Positions 1 through 8,415 of a stretch of DNA of 64,000 nt are shown here, one piece after another. The stretch comes from JACVRW01 sp963835705 (GTDB lineage Bacteria; Actinomycetota; Thermoleophilia; Solirubrobacterales; Thermoleophilaceae), in contig CAWIGR010000011.1 of NCBI GenBank assembly GCA_963835705.1, forward strand, positions 1 to 64,000. The letters are read 5' to 3'. The notes below the pieces were generated by a model. It was not told the DNA's origin and made no database searches. It saw only the letters and a program-made list of their open reading frames with translations. The first letter of the stretch is position 1. Every line of letters begins with the position of its first letter. Position numbers and translations under genes: made by a program.

Positions 1-96
1 GGCGCGCGATAGGGCGATTGCCTCCCGCGCTTCCAGGCTCTCGGTCGGCTTGCGCGTGCCGAACTGATCAACGTTGCTACCAGCGAGCGCTCTAGC

Positions 97-966
97 TTAG
101 CGCTTCGGCTTTGGCAGCACCATCCTGCCCTGTGAAGCAATGCCACCCCACTTGGCGGACCAAACTACTTCCGAGGTGGAGGGTCGCTCGGTATCTCCCT
201 GACCCCGGGCACCCTGCAGCGCAAACAGGGCGCCTTGGGGATCGGCACATCGCGCGATCCAGCAACCATCAGGCAATTCGATCGGACCCTGGAGGATCCG
301 GCCTCCGCCACTATTGACGCGCTTGGCGGCCGCGCCGATGTCGTCGACATTAAAGTAATAGAGCCAACACGGCTGCGGCACGCTCGGAAGCTTGGTGAGC
401 ATGCCACCGATCGTCTGCCCGCCCGCCGAAAACAACTGATACACGTCTGCCGGATCGGCTTCACCGGTGTCCTTCTGCCAGCCGAAAAGCTCGCCGTAAA
501 AATCAAAGATTTTGTTCCGGTCTTCAGCCAGCAACTCGTGCCAGCCCACGCGCCCCAACTCGTCCAGCCCGCTGGGTTGCCGTTGGCCATACGTCAGTCC
601 GGTGACTAGCGCAAAAGTCGCCTTTTGCGGATCGGCGATCACTGAAACTCGGCCGATATTGCTGTCCGTTGGCGGCAGCAAGACAGCGCCTCCAAGATGC
701 CTGATCTGTGAGGTCGTCGCATCCATGTCATCGACGGCGACGTAGCCGACCCATCTCGGAGTTGCCCCCAATCGCCGGCCCTCTTCCGGGAGATCCATAA
801 GCCCGCCTACCGAAACGTCGCCGGCAGTAAGCACCGTGTAGGCCAGTTCCGGAGTCGACGCATCCTTCGCACCCCAGCCGACGACCTCGCCATAAAAGGC
901 GCATGCGGCCTCCACGTCTGTGGTCAGGAGCTCATACCAGGCGAAGCGTGCGGGCTGATTGACCAA
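97..966 (-). CDS. Two-domain VOC (glyoxalase/bleomycin-resistance fold) protein
   Basis: The 289-aa protein contains two tandem VOC modules, roughly residues 8-117 and 138-250. Each opens with a 'W-E-L-L-(T/A)-x-D' strand followed by the AxxFYGE/IFDFYGELFGW helix typical of this superfamily. VOC proteins are small metal-dependent enzymes or ligand-binding proteins; two-domain forms of this length are often called hydroxylase or glyoxalase-like, but the substrate cannot be read from sequence. The start is TTG at 964-966, preceded by a GGAGA Shine-Dalgarno. It is divergent from the RiPP precursor across a gap of about 250 bp. VOC proteins can confer resistance by binding an antibiotic, so an immunity role is conceivable, but this is inference only. 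Confidence 0.85.
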   Translation of the reverse strand: MVNQPARFAWYELLTTDVEAACAFYGEVVGWGAKDASTPELAYTVLTAGDVSVGGLMDLPEEGRRLGATPRWVGYVAVDDMDATTSQIRHLGGAVLLPPTDSNIGRVSVIADPQKATFALVTGLTYGQRQPSGLDELGRVGWHELLAEDRNKIFDFYGELFGWQKDTGEADPADVYQLFSAGGQTIGGMLTKLPSVPQPCWLYYFNVDDIGAAAKRVNSGGGRILQGPIELPDGCWIARCADPQGALFALQGARGQGDTERPSTSEVVWSAKWGGIASQGRMVLPKPKR

Positions 967-1213
967 GCAATTCTCCGTTCAAGCCTGGAGACGATTGCGC
1001 ACTGCACCAAGTCGAACGCGTTGCAATCTGCGCCGCGGGCGCGAACCGTTCTTGCAATGGGCGAAAATGCGACGACATCGTTCATCAAGATGAATGCAAT
1101 CTGACCGAGCGTCATTACATTTTCGTGTGTGCATGAATCTTGCCTGCCTCATTTTGTCAGCGTAGGATTGGTCCTCACGGAGATCCTTCTTGAAACGATT
1201 GGAGGATGCGACC
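967..1213. promoter_or_regulatory. Divergent intergenic region upstream of the RiPP precursor
   Basis: This non-coding gap separates the VOC gene from the precursor gene and must hold both promoters. A strong Shine-Dalgarno, GGAGG at 1201-1205, lies 8 nt before the ATG at 1214. It decides the precursor start over the in-frame ATG at 1190. I see no convincing operator palindrome. Confidence 0.45.
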
Positions 1214-1696
1214 ATGCCTCGGGTGAAGCAAGCTTCGAAAAAGAAGCGAGTAACCAGAACCGCAGTGCCGGCGTTGGGAGCCGCGGGATTAACTTTTTCA
1301 CTAGCAGGAAGCGCATACGCAGCGGCTGTACCGACGGCTGACGTTCAGAGGCCGAATTTCGCACCTGGCATGATGATCACGCTCGGTGAAGAGGAAATTG
1401 CCGACGTCAGCCTCGCTACCTTCCGTCTCTTCGACGACGAAGAAAATGTACTTAGCGGCGTGCAGCTGGCCCGCGGATGCGGTGGCTGCCGCGGATGTGG
1501 TGGCGCCCGCGGATGCGGTGGCTTCCGCGGATGCGGTGGTTGTCGCGGCTGCGGAGGATGCAGAGCCTGCCGATGCGGCGTCGGCTGTGGCGGCTGTGGT
1601 GGCTGCGGCGTTGGTTGGATAGGGGTAGGCGTGCCAGGGGCAGGCATAGCATGTGCAGGTTGCTGCGCATCCTGGGGCCGGTGCCGCTTGTGCTAG
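1214..1696 (+). CDS. Cys/Gly-repeat RiPP (TOMM/LAP-type) precursor peptide
   Basis: This 160-aa predicted precursor has three parts. Residues 1-38 look like an export signal: a basic start (KKKR), a hydrophobic stretch (ALGAAGLTFSLAG) and an AYA-AA cleavage-like site. Residues about 39-85 form an acidic leader segment containing ITLGEEEIADVSLATF. From residue 87 the peptide is almost only Gly, Cys and Arg: five hexapeptides of pattern RGCGGx, then more GC-rich repeats, giving 18 Cys and a single Ser in the core. Together with the YcaO/E1 fusion and SagB-type dehydrogenase downstream, this points to Cys-to-thiazole conversion. The GGAGG at 1201-1205 supports this start. Cleavage site, product and activity are unknown. 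A structural Gly/Cys-rich secreted protein is the alternative. Confidence 0.8.
   Translation: MPRVKQASKKKRVTRTAVPALGAAGLTFSLAGSAYAAAVPTADVQRPNFAPGMMITLGEEEIADVSLATFRLFDDEENVLSGVQLARGCGGCRGCGGARGCGGFRGCGGCRGCGGCRACRCGVGCGGCGGCGVGWIGVGVPGAGIACAGCCASWGRCRLC
1472..1561 (+). repeat. Five tandem 18-bp units encoding RGCGGx
   Basis: Five consecutive 18-bp units at 1472, 1490, 1508, 1526 and 1544 encode RGCGGC, RGCGGA, RGCGGF, RGCGGC and RGCGGC. DNA identity between units is high (CGCGGATGCGGTGG is recurrent), so the core probably expanded by unit duplication. Shorter GC(G) units continue to about 1620. Confidence 0.9.
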
Positions 1697-1738
1697 GCAA
1701 CGACGCTTGCTGATTGTGTATCGACAAGCCACGATTTC

Positions 1739-1780
1739 ATTGGCCGGGCTGGCGATCGACCCGGCCAATTTCTTGTTTTC
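1739..1780 (+). terminator. Intrinsic terminator/attenuator between precursor and modification genes
   Basis: A perfect 10-bp stem, ATTGGCCGGG (1739-1748) with CCCGGCCAAT (1760-1769) around an 11-nt loop, is followed by the T-rich tail TTCTTGTTTTCGTT. It sits 42 bp after the precursor stop and 75 bp before the YcaO gene. Partial read-through would give more precursor than enzyme transcript, a common RiPP arrangement. Confidence 0.85.
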
Positions 1781-1854
1781 GTTGCACCGTCCGCCTACTT
1801 TGCCGTGCGCTGACGATCTGAAATGACAGGCAACAAAATCCGCGTGCTGACCCG

Positions 1855-4101
1855 ATGACAGCCAATCGCAAGAGCCGCGTTGCGACGAAGACCCGCAAAG
1901 ACATTTTGCGATTCGCGCCGAACTTCACCGCCTATGTACTTCCTCCCGATGTGGTCTGCCTCTATTCCGAGGATCGCAAGTTCTTCCTGCATGGCGAGCT
2001 GTATTGTGCGGTGGCCACGGCGATCGGAAAAAATGGAAAGGCTGCGCCAGAGATCGTTCGCCAGCTTTCGAAGAGCTTTCCGACCGACAAGATTGAGGAA
2101 GCGATCAAGCGGCTGCTCGAGCGCCGATACGTCGTTACAGGAGCATCGCACGCATTCGATGGCGCCGTCGCTGGATATTGGGCGAGCCTCGGGCTGCCTC
2201 TCGAGGTCGCGGAGCAGAATCTCCGTAATTGCCCCGTGCGGGTCGAAGCGATCGACGTCAAAGGCGCCAAGGAACTTGCCGCGGCCTTGAGCAAACTCGG
2301 CGTTCAGATCGCCAAGCGTTCGCCCAAGCTCACGATCACGTTGGTGAACGACTATCTTGACCGGCGGCTGGCCGAGATGAACCGGGAACGCGTGGCCGAC
2401 AAGACGCCCTGGCTGCTGGTGCAGCCGTCCGGCGTGTTTCCGCTGGTGGGCCCCGTGTTCAGACCGGGCGAGGGCGCCTGCTGGAACTGTCTGTTCGATC
2501 GCATGATCCGCAACCGGGAGATCAAGGGGTTTCTCGACCGCGGACCGGCGCAGGCGGTCGCCGTATCGCCCCTGGTCAACGACACCGTTGGACACACCGC
2601 ATTTCACTTCGCTGCCGTCGAAATCACGAAAGCGATTGCCTCAGGCTTTCGCACCGATCTGCGCGACCATATTGCGAGCCTCGATCTGACTGGTGCGGTC
2701 ATCGCCAAGCACTTTGTCGTGCGGCGCCCGCAATGTCCCATCTGCGGCAGCAAGAAGCTGCAGAGTCCACGCCGGGCGGCGACGTCAATCGAGATCGCCG
2801 AAGGCAGCAAGCTCATCATGACCAGCGGTGGATATCGCACCGTGACCTCTCGGGCCACCGTGGCGCGCTTCCGCAAGCATGTAAGCCCGCTGACCGGCGT
2901 GGTTACGCGGCTCGAGCGGATCGAGGTCGATCTGCCGATGAACACCAATTTTTTCGCCCATCACAATTTCTCTGCGCCGGCCCAAAGCGTCGATCAGCTC
3001 AGGTCCGGACTGAGCGGCGGCAGCTTCGGCAAAGGCTCGACGGCCGAGCAGGGCGAGGCCAGTGCGCTGATGGAGGCGATCGAGCGCTATTCGGGCATTT
3101 TCCAGGGTGACGAGATCAGGACGGCGCGCCGCTTTACCGATTTCGCTCCCGGCGACGCCCTTCACCCCAATGACGTCCAGCTTTTCAGCGAAACGCAGTT
3201 TCAAAACAGGCATGCCCAGCAGCCGGACGATTCACATCCGGTTCCTGAGCCGTTCGATCCCTCGACCAGGACCGAGTGGTCGCCGGTCTGGTCGTTGCGC
3301 GACAAGCGTTTCAAATATTTGCCGACCGGTCTGCTCTACTTCTTCTATGGCGGTTTCCATACCGACTCCAACGGTTGCGCGGCCGGCAATACCCGCGAGG
3401 AAGCCATCGTTCAGGGCTTCCTCGAACTGATCGAGCGCGATGCCTACGCCATCTGGTGGTACAACCGGCTGCAGCGTGCCGAGGTCGACCTCAAGCAATT
3501 CGACGATTCCTATGTCCGGGATCTGCAAGCCCAGTTTGCTGATGCCGGGCGCCGGCTGTGGGTGCTCGACGTCACCAGCGATCTCGGCATTCCCACTTAC
3601 GTGGCGATCATGCACTGGATGCAGAACGGCCACGAGAATATCGAGTTCGGTTCCGGCGCGCATTTCGATCGCCGCATAGCCTTGCTGCGCTCCCTTACCG
3701 AGCTGACCCAATTCATGTCGATTGGCATGATGAGCGGCGGCAGCGGCGAGAAGCCGACGCTTGACGGTGTCAAGCCGCTGCGGCTGGAAGATTATCCATT
3801 CCTGATCCCGAGCGACAATCCGATCGTCCCGTCGGCGCCAAGTCTTGAGGTTCGCGACAATACGCGCGACCAGGTCAATGCCTGCGTCGAGATCGCCACG
3901 CGAGCGGGATACGATTTCCTCGTGCTCGACCAGACGCGGCCCGACGTCGAGGTCCCCGTCGTTCGGGTGCTCGTTCCAGGCCTGCGGCATTTCTATCGCC
4001 GCTTCGCACCGGGCCGGCTTTACGATATTCCGCTGAAGCTTGGATTATTGGATCGCCCGCGGCTGGAAAACGAACTCACGCCGTTCCTGCCGCACACTTG
4101 A
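1855..4101 (+). CDS. Fused E1-like (leader-binding) / YcaO cyclodehydratase
   Basis: The 748-aa protein has an N-terminal E1-like/leader-binding part (about 1-320) with two CxxC pairs, CWNC at 209-212 and CPIC at 294-297, that probably bind structural zinc. The C-terminal YcaO domain (about 335-748) carries the ATP/Mg signature segments GEASALMEAIERYSG (about 400-414) and REEAIVQGFLELIERDA (514-530). In TOMM/LAP pathways such fused proteins bind the leader and use ATP to cyclodehydrate Cys, Ser or Thr to azolines. The C-terminus reads LTPFLPHT, Pro-rich but not the classic PxPxP. The gene lies between the precursor and the dehydrogenase on the same strand. Family assignment is secure; substrate specificity is inferred from the Cys-rich precursor. 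Confidence 0.93.
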   Translation: MTANRKSRVATKTRKDILRFAPNFTAYVLPPDVVCLYSEDRKFFLHGELYCAVATAIGKNGKAAPEIVRQLSKSFPTDKIEEAIKRLLERRYVVTGASHAFDGAVAGYWASLGLPLEVAEQNLRNCPVRVEAIDVKGAKELAAALSKLGVQIAKRSPKLTITLVNDYLDRRLAEMNRERVADKTPWLLVQPSGVFPLVGPVFRPGEGACWNCLFDRMIRNREIKGFLDRGPAQAVAVSPLVNDTVGHTAFHFAAVEITKAIASGFRTDLRDHIASLDLTGAVIAKHFVVRRPQCPICGSKKLQSPRRAATSIEIAEGSKLIMTSGGYRTVTSRATVARFRKHVSPLTGVVTRLERIEVDLPMNTNFFAHHNFSAPAQSVDQLRSGLSGGSFGKGSTAEQGEASALMEAIERYSGIFQGDEIRTARRFTDFAPGDALHPNDVQLFSETQFQNRHAQQPDDSHPVPEPFDPSTRTEWSPVWSLRDKRFKYLPTGLLYFFYGGFHTDSNGCAAGNTREEAIVQGFLELIERDAYAIWWYNRLQRAEVDLKQFDDSYVRDLQAQFADAGRRLWVLDVTSDLGIPTYVAIMHWMQNGHENIEFGSGAHFDRRIALLRSLTELTQFMSIGMMSGGSGEKPTLDGVKPLRLEDYPFLIPSDNPIVPSAPSLEVRDNTRDQVNACVEIATRAGYDFLVLDQTRPDVEVPVVRVLVPGLRHFYRRFAPGRLYDIPLKLGLLDRPRLENELTPFLPHT

Positions 4102-4113
4102 AAGGCTGGTCTC

Positions 4114-5571
4114 GTGCGCGCTTCCCGGAAAAAGCCGACCAGGAAGATCGCGCCCGTCATCGCCGCCCGATTGAACGGTCATTTCTCCCTGCAGATGCAG
4201 GCGGACGGAAGCATCACCGCCTTCGTGGACGGCTATTCGATCAATCTGGGACAGTTGAGCTCGGCCGCGATGGATCGCGCGCGGAATTTGACCGACGGCC
4301 TGCCGCTCGCGTCCTTTGCCGGCAAGAGCGCCATCGCGAGGGAAGTCGACGTCCTGGCGCATCGACTGGCGCGGCACGGGCTGCTCGAATATCGCCTGTC
4401 CTTTCCGCGTGACGAGCAGGTCCTCGTGGTCATCGAGCCCCAGGTCCCTGAGTACTGGCCGCAACGCGCAAGGCTCGGTGAGGGGGACACCGTCGTGTTG
4501 TCGCGCTTTGCCAATATGCGCCGGCGTGGCAACGAGATGGTACTGGAATCGCCGCGCGCAGGCGCGCTGTTTCAAATTGGCGATCCCGCCATTGCCGCCA
4601 CCCTCGCTGCGCTGTCGCGGCCTCAGAAGATCAGCAGGCTTCGCCGCCACGCGGCCGCCTTCAACCTCGATCTGCTCGAACTGCTGCTGGATAGCCAGTT
4701 CCTGATCAAGCTCAATGCGAACAGCGGCGACGGCCTTCGGGTGAATGAAGGCGACGGCAATCTTGTTCTCTGGGATTTCCATGATCTGGTGTTTCACACG
4801 CGGAGCACGGAGGGCCGACAGGCCAATCCGGTTGGCAGCACCTTCGCCTATGCAAGCGTTGTTTCACCGCTGCCCGCGGTGCGTCCGCCTTGGCCCGGCA
4901 AGAAGATCGACCTGCGCAAATTCTTCACCTCGGATCCGGTCTCGCCCTTCGCAAAGCTGTTGCGCGAACGCCAGTCAGTCCGAGATTTCGATGACAAGCA
5001 TCCGGTCACACTCGCCGAGCTTGCGCGCTTTCTCGACACCACGGCCCGCGTCCTGTCGGAATGGAAGAGCGGCGCGAATTTTGACGGGGGCCCCGAGGTC
5101 ACCTACAGCACAAGGCCCTATCCATCGGCGGGCAGCGCGTACGAACTGGAATTGTATCTGGCGGTCTCGAACTGCGAGGGGCTTGCGCGCGGGCTTTACC
5201 ACTACGACGCGGGCGGGCACGCGCTTGTAGCGATCGGCGCCTCCGCCCAGCAACTCCAGGCGCTTTCGGCGGCGGCCGAGTTTGCCATGGACGCGCCCGG
5301 TCCGCCGCAGGTCCTGATCACGATCGCCGCGCGTTTTGGGCGGATCTCCTGGAAATACAGCTCAATCGCATACTCGCTGATCCTGAAGGATGTCGGCAGC
5401 ATGATCCAGACGTTTTACCTGGCGGCGACCGATATGGGCCTTGGTGGCTGCGCCATCGGCACGAGCAACATCGATATGTTTGCAAAAATGACGGGGCTCG
5501 AATTCCATGTAGAGGGCCCGGTCGGTCAATTCGCGCTCGGACGCGGCAGGATGCCGGAGGCCCCACGCTAA
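4114..5571 (+). CDS. SagB-type FMN-dependent azoline dehydrogenase
   Basis: The 485-aa protein has a poorly conserved N-terminal half (1-270) and a C-terminal nitroreductase/SagB domain. Visible signatures are SVRDF (288-292, the FMN-phosphate-binding R-x-F type motif), YPSAGSAYELELYLAV (336-351) and a C-terminal segment with GLGGCAIGTSN. SagB enzymes oxidise thiazolines/oxazolines to aromatic azoles with FMN. It begins with GTG 12 nt after the YcaO stop, so the two are probably co-transcribed. The product would therefore be expected to carry thiazoles rather than thiazolines. No methyltransferase, protease or ABC transporter follows. Confidence 0.92.
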   Translation: MRASRKKPTRKIAPVIAARLNGHFSLQMQADGSITAFVDGYSINLGQLSSAAMDRARNLTDGLPLASFAGKSAIAREVDVLAHRLARHGLLEYRLSFPRDEQVLVVIEPQVPEYWPQRARLGEGDTVVLSRFANMRRRGNEMVLESPRAGALFQIGDPAIAATLAALSRPQKISRLRRHAAAFNLDLLELLLDSQFLIKLNANSGDGLRVNEGDGNLVLWDFHDLVFHTRSTEGRQANPVGSTFAYASVVSPLPAVRPPWPGKKIDLRKFFTSDPVSPFAKLLRERQSVRDFDDKHPVTLAELARFLDTTARVLSEWKSGANFDGGPEVTYSTRPYPSAGSAYELELYLAVSNCEGLARGLYHYDAGGHALVAIGASAQQLQALSAAAEFAMDAPGPPQVLITIAARFGRISWKYSSIAYSLILKDVGSMIQTFYLAATDMGLGGCAIGTSNIDMFAKMTGLEFHVEGPVGQFALGRGRMPEAPR

Positions 5572-5689
5572 AGCACGACGATGTGGCCTGGGGATTACCG
5601 TCGAACGCTATCTCCGTCTCGTCCCTGGGGCACACCCGCTGCAGCGTAGTCTGCGAGAACGACGCGCTAACGCGGCAAACGTGGATCTG

Positions 5690-7556
5690 CCGCCAAGCTC
5701 TAGTAAACGGAAGAGAAACTGGAACGAGCAACACGCTCACGATTGCCACAACGATAGTGAACGGCGCACCTATTTTCACGAAATCGCCGAAACTATATTG
5801 TCCGGGTCCCACGACCAGCGTGTTCACCGGCGAGGAGATCGGCGTCATGAAAGCGGTTGACGCGGCCAGAGCGACGATCATCGCGAACGGATAGGGCGAG
5901 GCTCCGAGCTCCTTGGCGATTGCCAGCGCCACGGGCGCCATCAGTACGGCCGTGGCCGTATTGGAAATGAACAAGCCCAGCCCCGCCGTGATCACGAACA
6001 AGGTCGCCAACATGAGACGCGGCGCGGCGCCTCCGACCAGGCCGACCACGGCGTCGGCAGCGAGGTCAACTCCTCCCGTCCGCTGCAAGGCCAACGAGAA
6101 CGGCAACATGCCGACTATCAGGATGAGGGTCTTCCAATTGATAGAGCGGTAGGCGCTGTTGAAATCGACGCAGCCCAAAAACCCCATCAGCAAGCAACCA
6201 ATCAGCGCGGCTTGAACATTCGGCACCAAGCCACTGATCATCAGCGCGACCACCAGCCCGAGCACCGCGAGTGCATGCGGGGCTCGCCGCGCCGCGGGAA
6301 GGACTTCCTCCAGTTCTGCCGGCATGTTCAGTACGACCACGTCGTCCATATGGGACTGGAGATCCTGAATGTCGGACCAGAAGCCGATCAGAAGGAGGAT
6401 ATCTCCGATCTTTAGCCTTTCATCCAGCAGGTCGTGCAACCACTTTGCTGCCGTGCCGCAACCCGATGACGGTGAGGTCGTATTCGGAGCGAATCCGGCT
6501 TCGCGCACGGTTTGGCCGATCAGCCTGGATTCGGCCGGCAGGATGACCTCCGCCGCGCCAATCTCCTGAGCAAGATCGACGAAGTAGTTCCGGTCCGCTG
6601 AGCGGAAGCGGCTCGAGCTTCAGGGAATTCCACAGCGCGTTGCGCCCTCGTTCGAGGTGTGGACATCGGCGAGCAGGACATCGCCAGCCTGCAATTCCGT
6701 CTGCGCGGTCGGGCGGAGATCTTGGCCGCAAACCCCGTCCCGCGCTCGATGGCGAGAAGGTTCACGCCCGCGGAACGAAGCGACAATTCGTCAAGGCGTT
6801 TTCCGACAAGCGGCGAATCGGAACTTACGCGCGCGCGCTTTTCGCGTTCGGCGAGGCTGTATCGCTCGATCCAGCGGAGGCTTGGGCGACCGTGCGCCGC
6901 AGCCGGCGGCTGTATTGCTAGGCCAGCAGGTTGCGCGCGAAAAGCATATAGACGATGCCGAGTGCGAGCAGCGGCAGCCCGAACGGGGAAAAGCTGAAAA
7001 AACCAAATCCCTGCGCACCTGTCGGATCAGTTCGGCATTCACCACCAGGTTGGGCGCCGTTGCCACCAGTGTCAGCATCCCGCTGATTAGCGCCGAGAAA
7101 CTCAGAGGCATCATAAGCCGGCTCGGCGACATGCCGCGATTTTGCGAGATGCGCAGCACCACCGGGATGTGATGGCGACAACAGCGGTTGAGCTCATCAA
7201 GGAGCCGAGGCCGCCTACGGCCGCCATCAGCAGGATGAGCAAGCGGTTCTCGCTGCCGCCGGCCTTCGCGTCGAGCCAATCGCCGAGCCGTCGTGCGGAA
7301 AGAGGTCCTCCACGAGGCCTTCGCCGATTACGAATAGCGCGGCGATGAGTATGATCGACGGATCGGCAAACCCTGCCAGCGCCTCGTTCATGGTAATAAT
7401 ACCGGTGAACGGCATCGCCACCATCACGAACAGCGCGACCGCGTCCATGCGGGGCCGGTTGATGACGAACATCACAATGGCGGCCGCGGGCTCCAGCCCG
7501 GACGAGGCCTCCGCGGCCGCCGGGCGCTACATGGCCGACGTAAAACACGTCGTCGT
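5690..7556 (-). pseudogene. Broken SLC13/DASS-family permease with TrkA-C segment
   Basis: Pieces of one membrane protein are spread over all three minus-strand frames. In order they are VMFVINRPRMDAVALFVMV (about 7,470), ADPSIILIAALFVIGEGLV, ENRLLILLMAAVGGLGSLMS, LMMPLSFSALISGMLTLVA, GFFSFSPFGLPLLALGIVY, a TrkA-C-like middle, and the C-terminal transporter half (about 6,250-5,690) containing SNTATAVLMAPVALAIAKE. Together they resemble SLC13-type anion symporters of about 590 aa. At least four indels would be needed to restore one frame, so the gene is inactive or heavily mis-sequenced. It is convergent with the dehydrogenase gene and ends within about 120 bp of it. A link to RiPP export is unproven. 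Confidence 0.8.
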
Positions 7557-7585
7557 CTCACCCGCTTGACGTTCCACACCAGTCG

Positions 7586-7628
7586 CTGAGCCGGGGACCC
7601 GCCCTCACCCGAAGGGTCTCCGGCTCAG
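7586..7628. repeat. 15-bp inverted repeat at the composition boundary
   Basis: CTGAGCCGGGGACCC (7586-7600) and GGGTCTCCGGCTCAG (7614-7628) pair with one G-T wobble around a 13-nt loop. There is no T-tract. It lies exactly between the broken permease and the SDR gene, where base composition changes. It could be a terminator-like hairpin, a regulatory stem or a recombination scar. Confidence 0.75.
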
Positions 7629-7647
7629 ATGCTTGATCGGAAAAGCC

Positions 7648-8415
7648 ATGACCACTGAAGCCGCCTCAGCCTTCACCGCGCGCGAGCCGGCGCTGCTCGG
7701 CCAGACCGTCGTCGTGCTCGGCGGCAGCGCCGGGATCGGCCTCGAGACCGCCCGCCGCGCCCGGCGCGAGGGCGCCGACGTCGTCCTAACCGGGCGCAAC
7801 CCCGATCGGCTCGCCCAGGCGGCGCGCGACGTCGGGGCGCGCGGGAGCGCCGCGTTCGACGCCAACGACGCGGCCGCGGTGAAGCGGTTCTTCGACGATC
7901 TGCCGGGGCCGGTGGATCACGTCTTGGTCGCGGCCTACACGAACCGGTTCTACGGACCCATGCTCGAGCAGCCCTCCGAACGGGTCGGCCGAGCGGTCAG
8001 CGAGCGCGTGGTACAGGTGCTCGAGATCGCGCGCAACGCGGCTCCGAGGATGCGCCCGGGGGGGACGCTGCTGTTCACGGGCGGCAGCTCCCGGAAGTTC
8101 CATCGCTCCATCGGAATCTCCCCAGCTGTCTTCTCGCTGCTGCCGGCATTCACCGCGGCGCTCGCGGTCGAGCTCGCTCCGGTCCGCGTCAACCTGATCG
8201 AGGCCGGCTTCGTCGACACCACGCTGGCGGCGTCGTTCTTCAACGGCGACGATGCGGCACTCGAGGCCAGGCGCGAGGAGCTGCGCGCCACGCTGCCCGT
8301 CCGCCGGGTAATCGCACCGGCCGACCTCGCCGCGATGGCCGTCCACGTCATGACGAACACCGCCGTCACCGGCGCGACGTTCGACGTCGACGGCGGCCAG
8401 CGGCTCATCGACTGA
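7648..8415 (+). CDS. SDR-family oxidoreductase
   Basis: The 255-aa Rossmann-fold protein has the nucleotide-binding GGSAGIG near the N-terminus (LGGSAGIGLETARRARREGADVVLTGRNPDR) and a C-terminal VTGATFDVDGGQRLID, typical of classical SDRs. The active-site YxxxK is not visible: the aligned stretch reads ISPAVFSLLPAFTAALAVEL. It may therefore use different chemistry or be non-catalytic. The ATG at 7648 is chosen over the in-frame TTG at 7633. It is the first gene with clearly actinobacterial composition after the boundary. Substrate unknown. Confidence 0.82.
   Translation: MTTEAASAFTAREPALLGQTVVVLGGSAGIGLETARRARREGADVVLTGRNPDRLAQAARDVGARGSAAFDANDAAAVKRFFDDLPGPVDHVLVAAYTNRFYGPMLEQPSERVGRAVSERVVQVLEIARNAAPRMRPGGTLLFTGGSSRKFHRSIGISPAVFSLLPAFTAALAVELAPVRVNLIEAGFVDTTLAASFFNGDDAALEARREELRATLPVRRVIAPADLAAMAVHVMTNTAVTGATFDVDGGQRLID

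Noticed and set aside
1190..1213. Upstream ATG (1190) as precursor start
   Set aside because: It would place the GGAGG ribosome-binding site inside the coding sequence. ATG 1214 has ideal spacing.
1472..1620. CRISPR-like tandem repeat in the precursor gene
   Set aside because: Units are contiguous, in frame and lack spacers; they encode the RGCGGx peptide repeats. No cas genes are present.
5318..6508. 396-aa minus-strand frame treated as a complete permease
   Set aside because: Only residues about 30-275 are permease. The last 120 codons are antisense to the SagB gene and the N-terminal half of the transporter lies in other frames upstream, so it was merged into one pseudogene.
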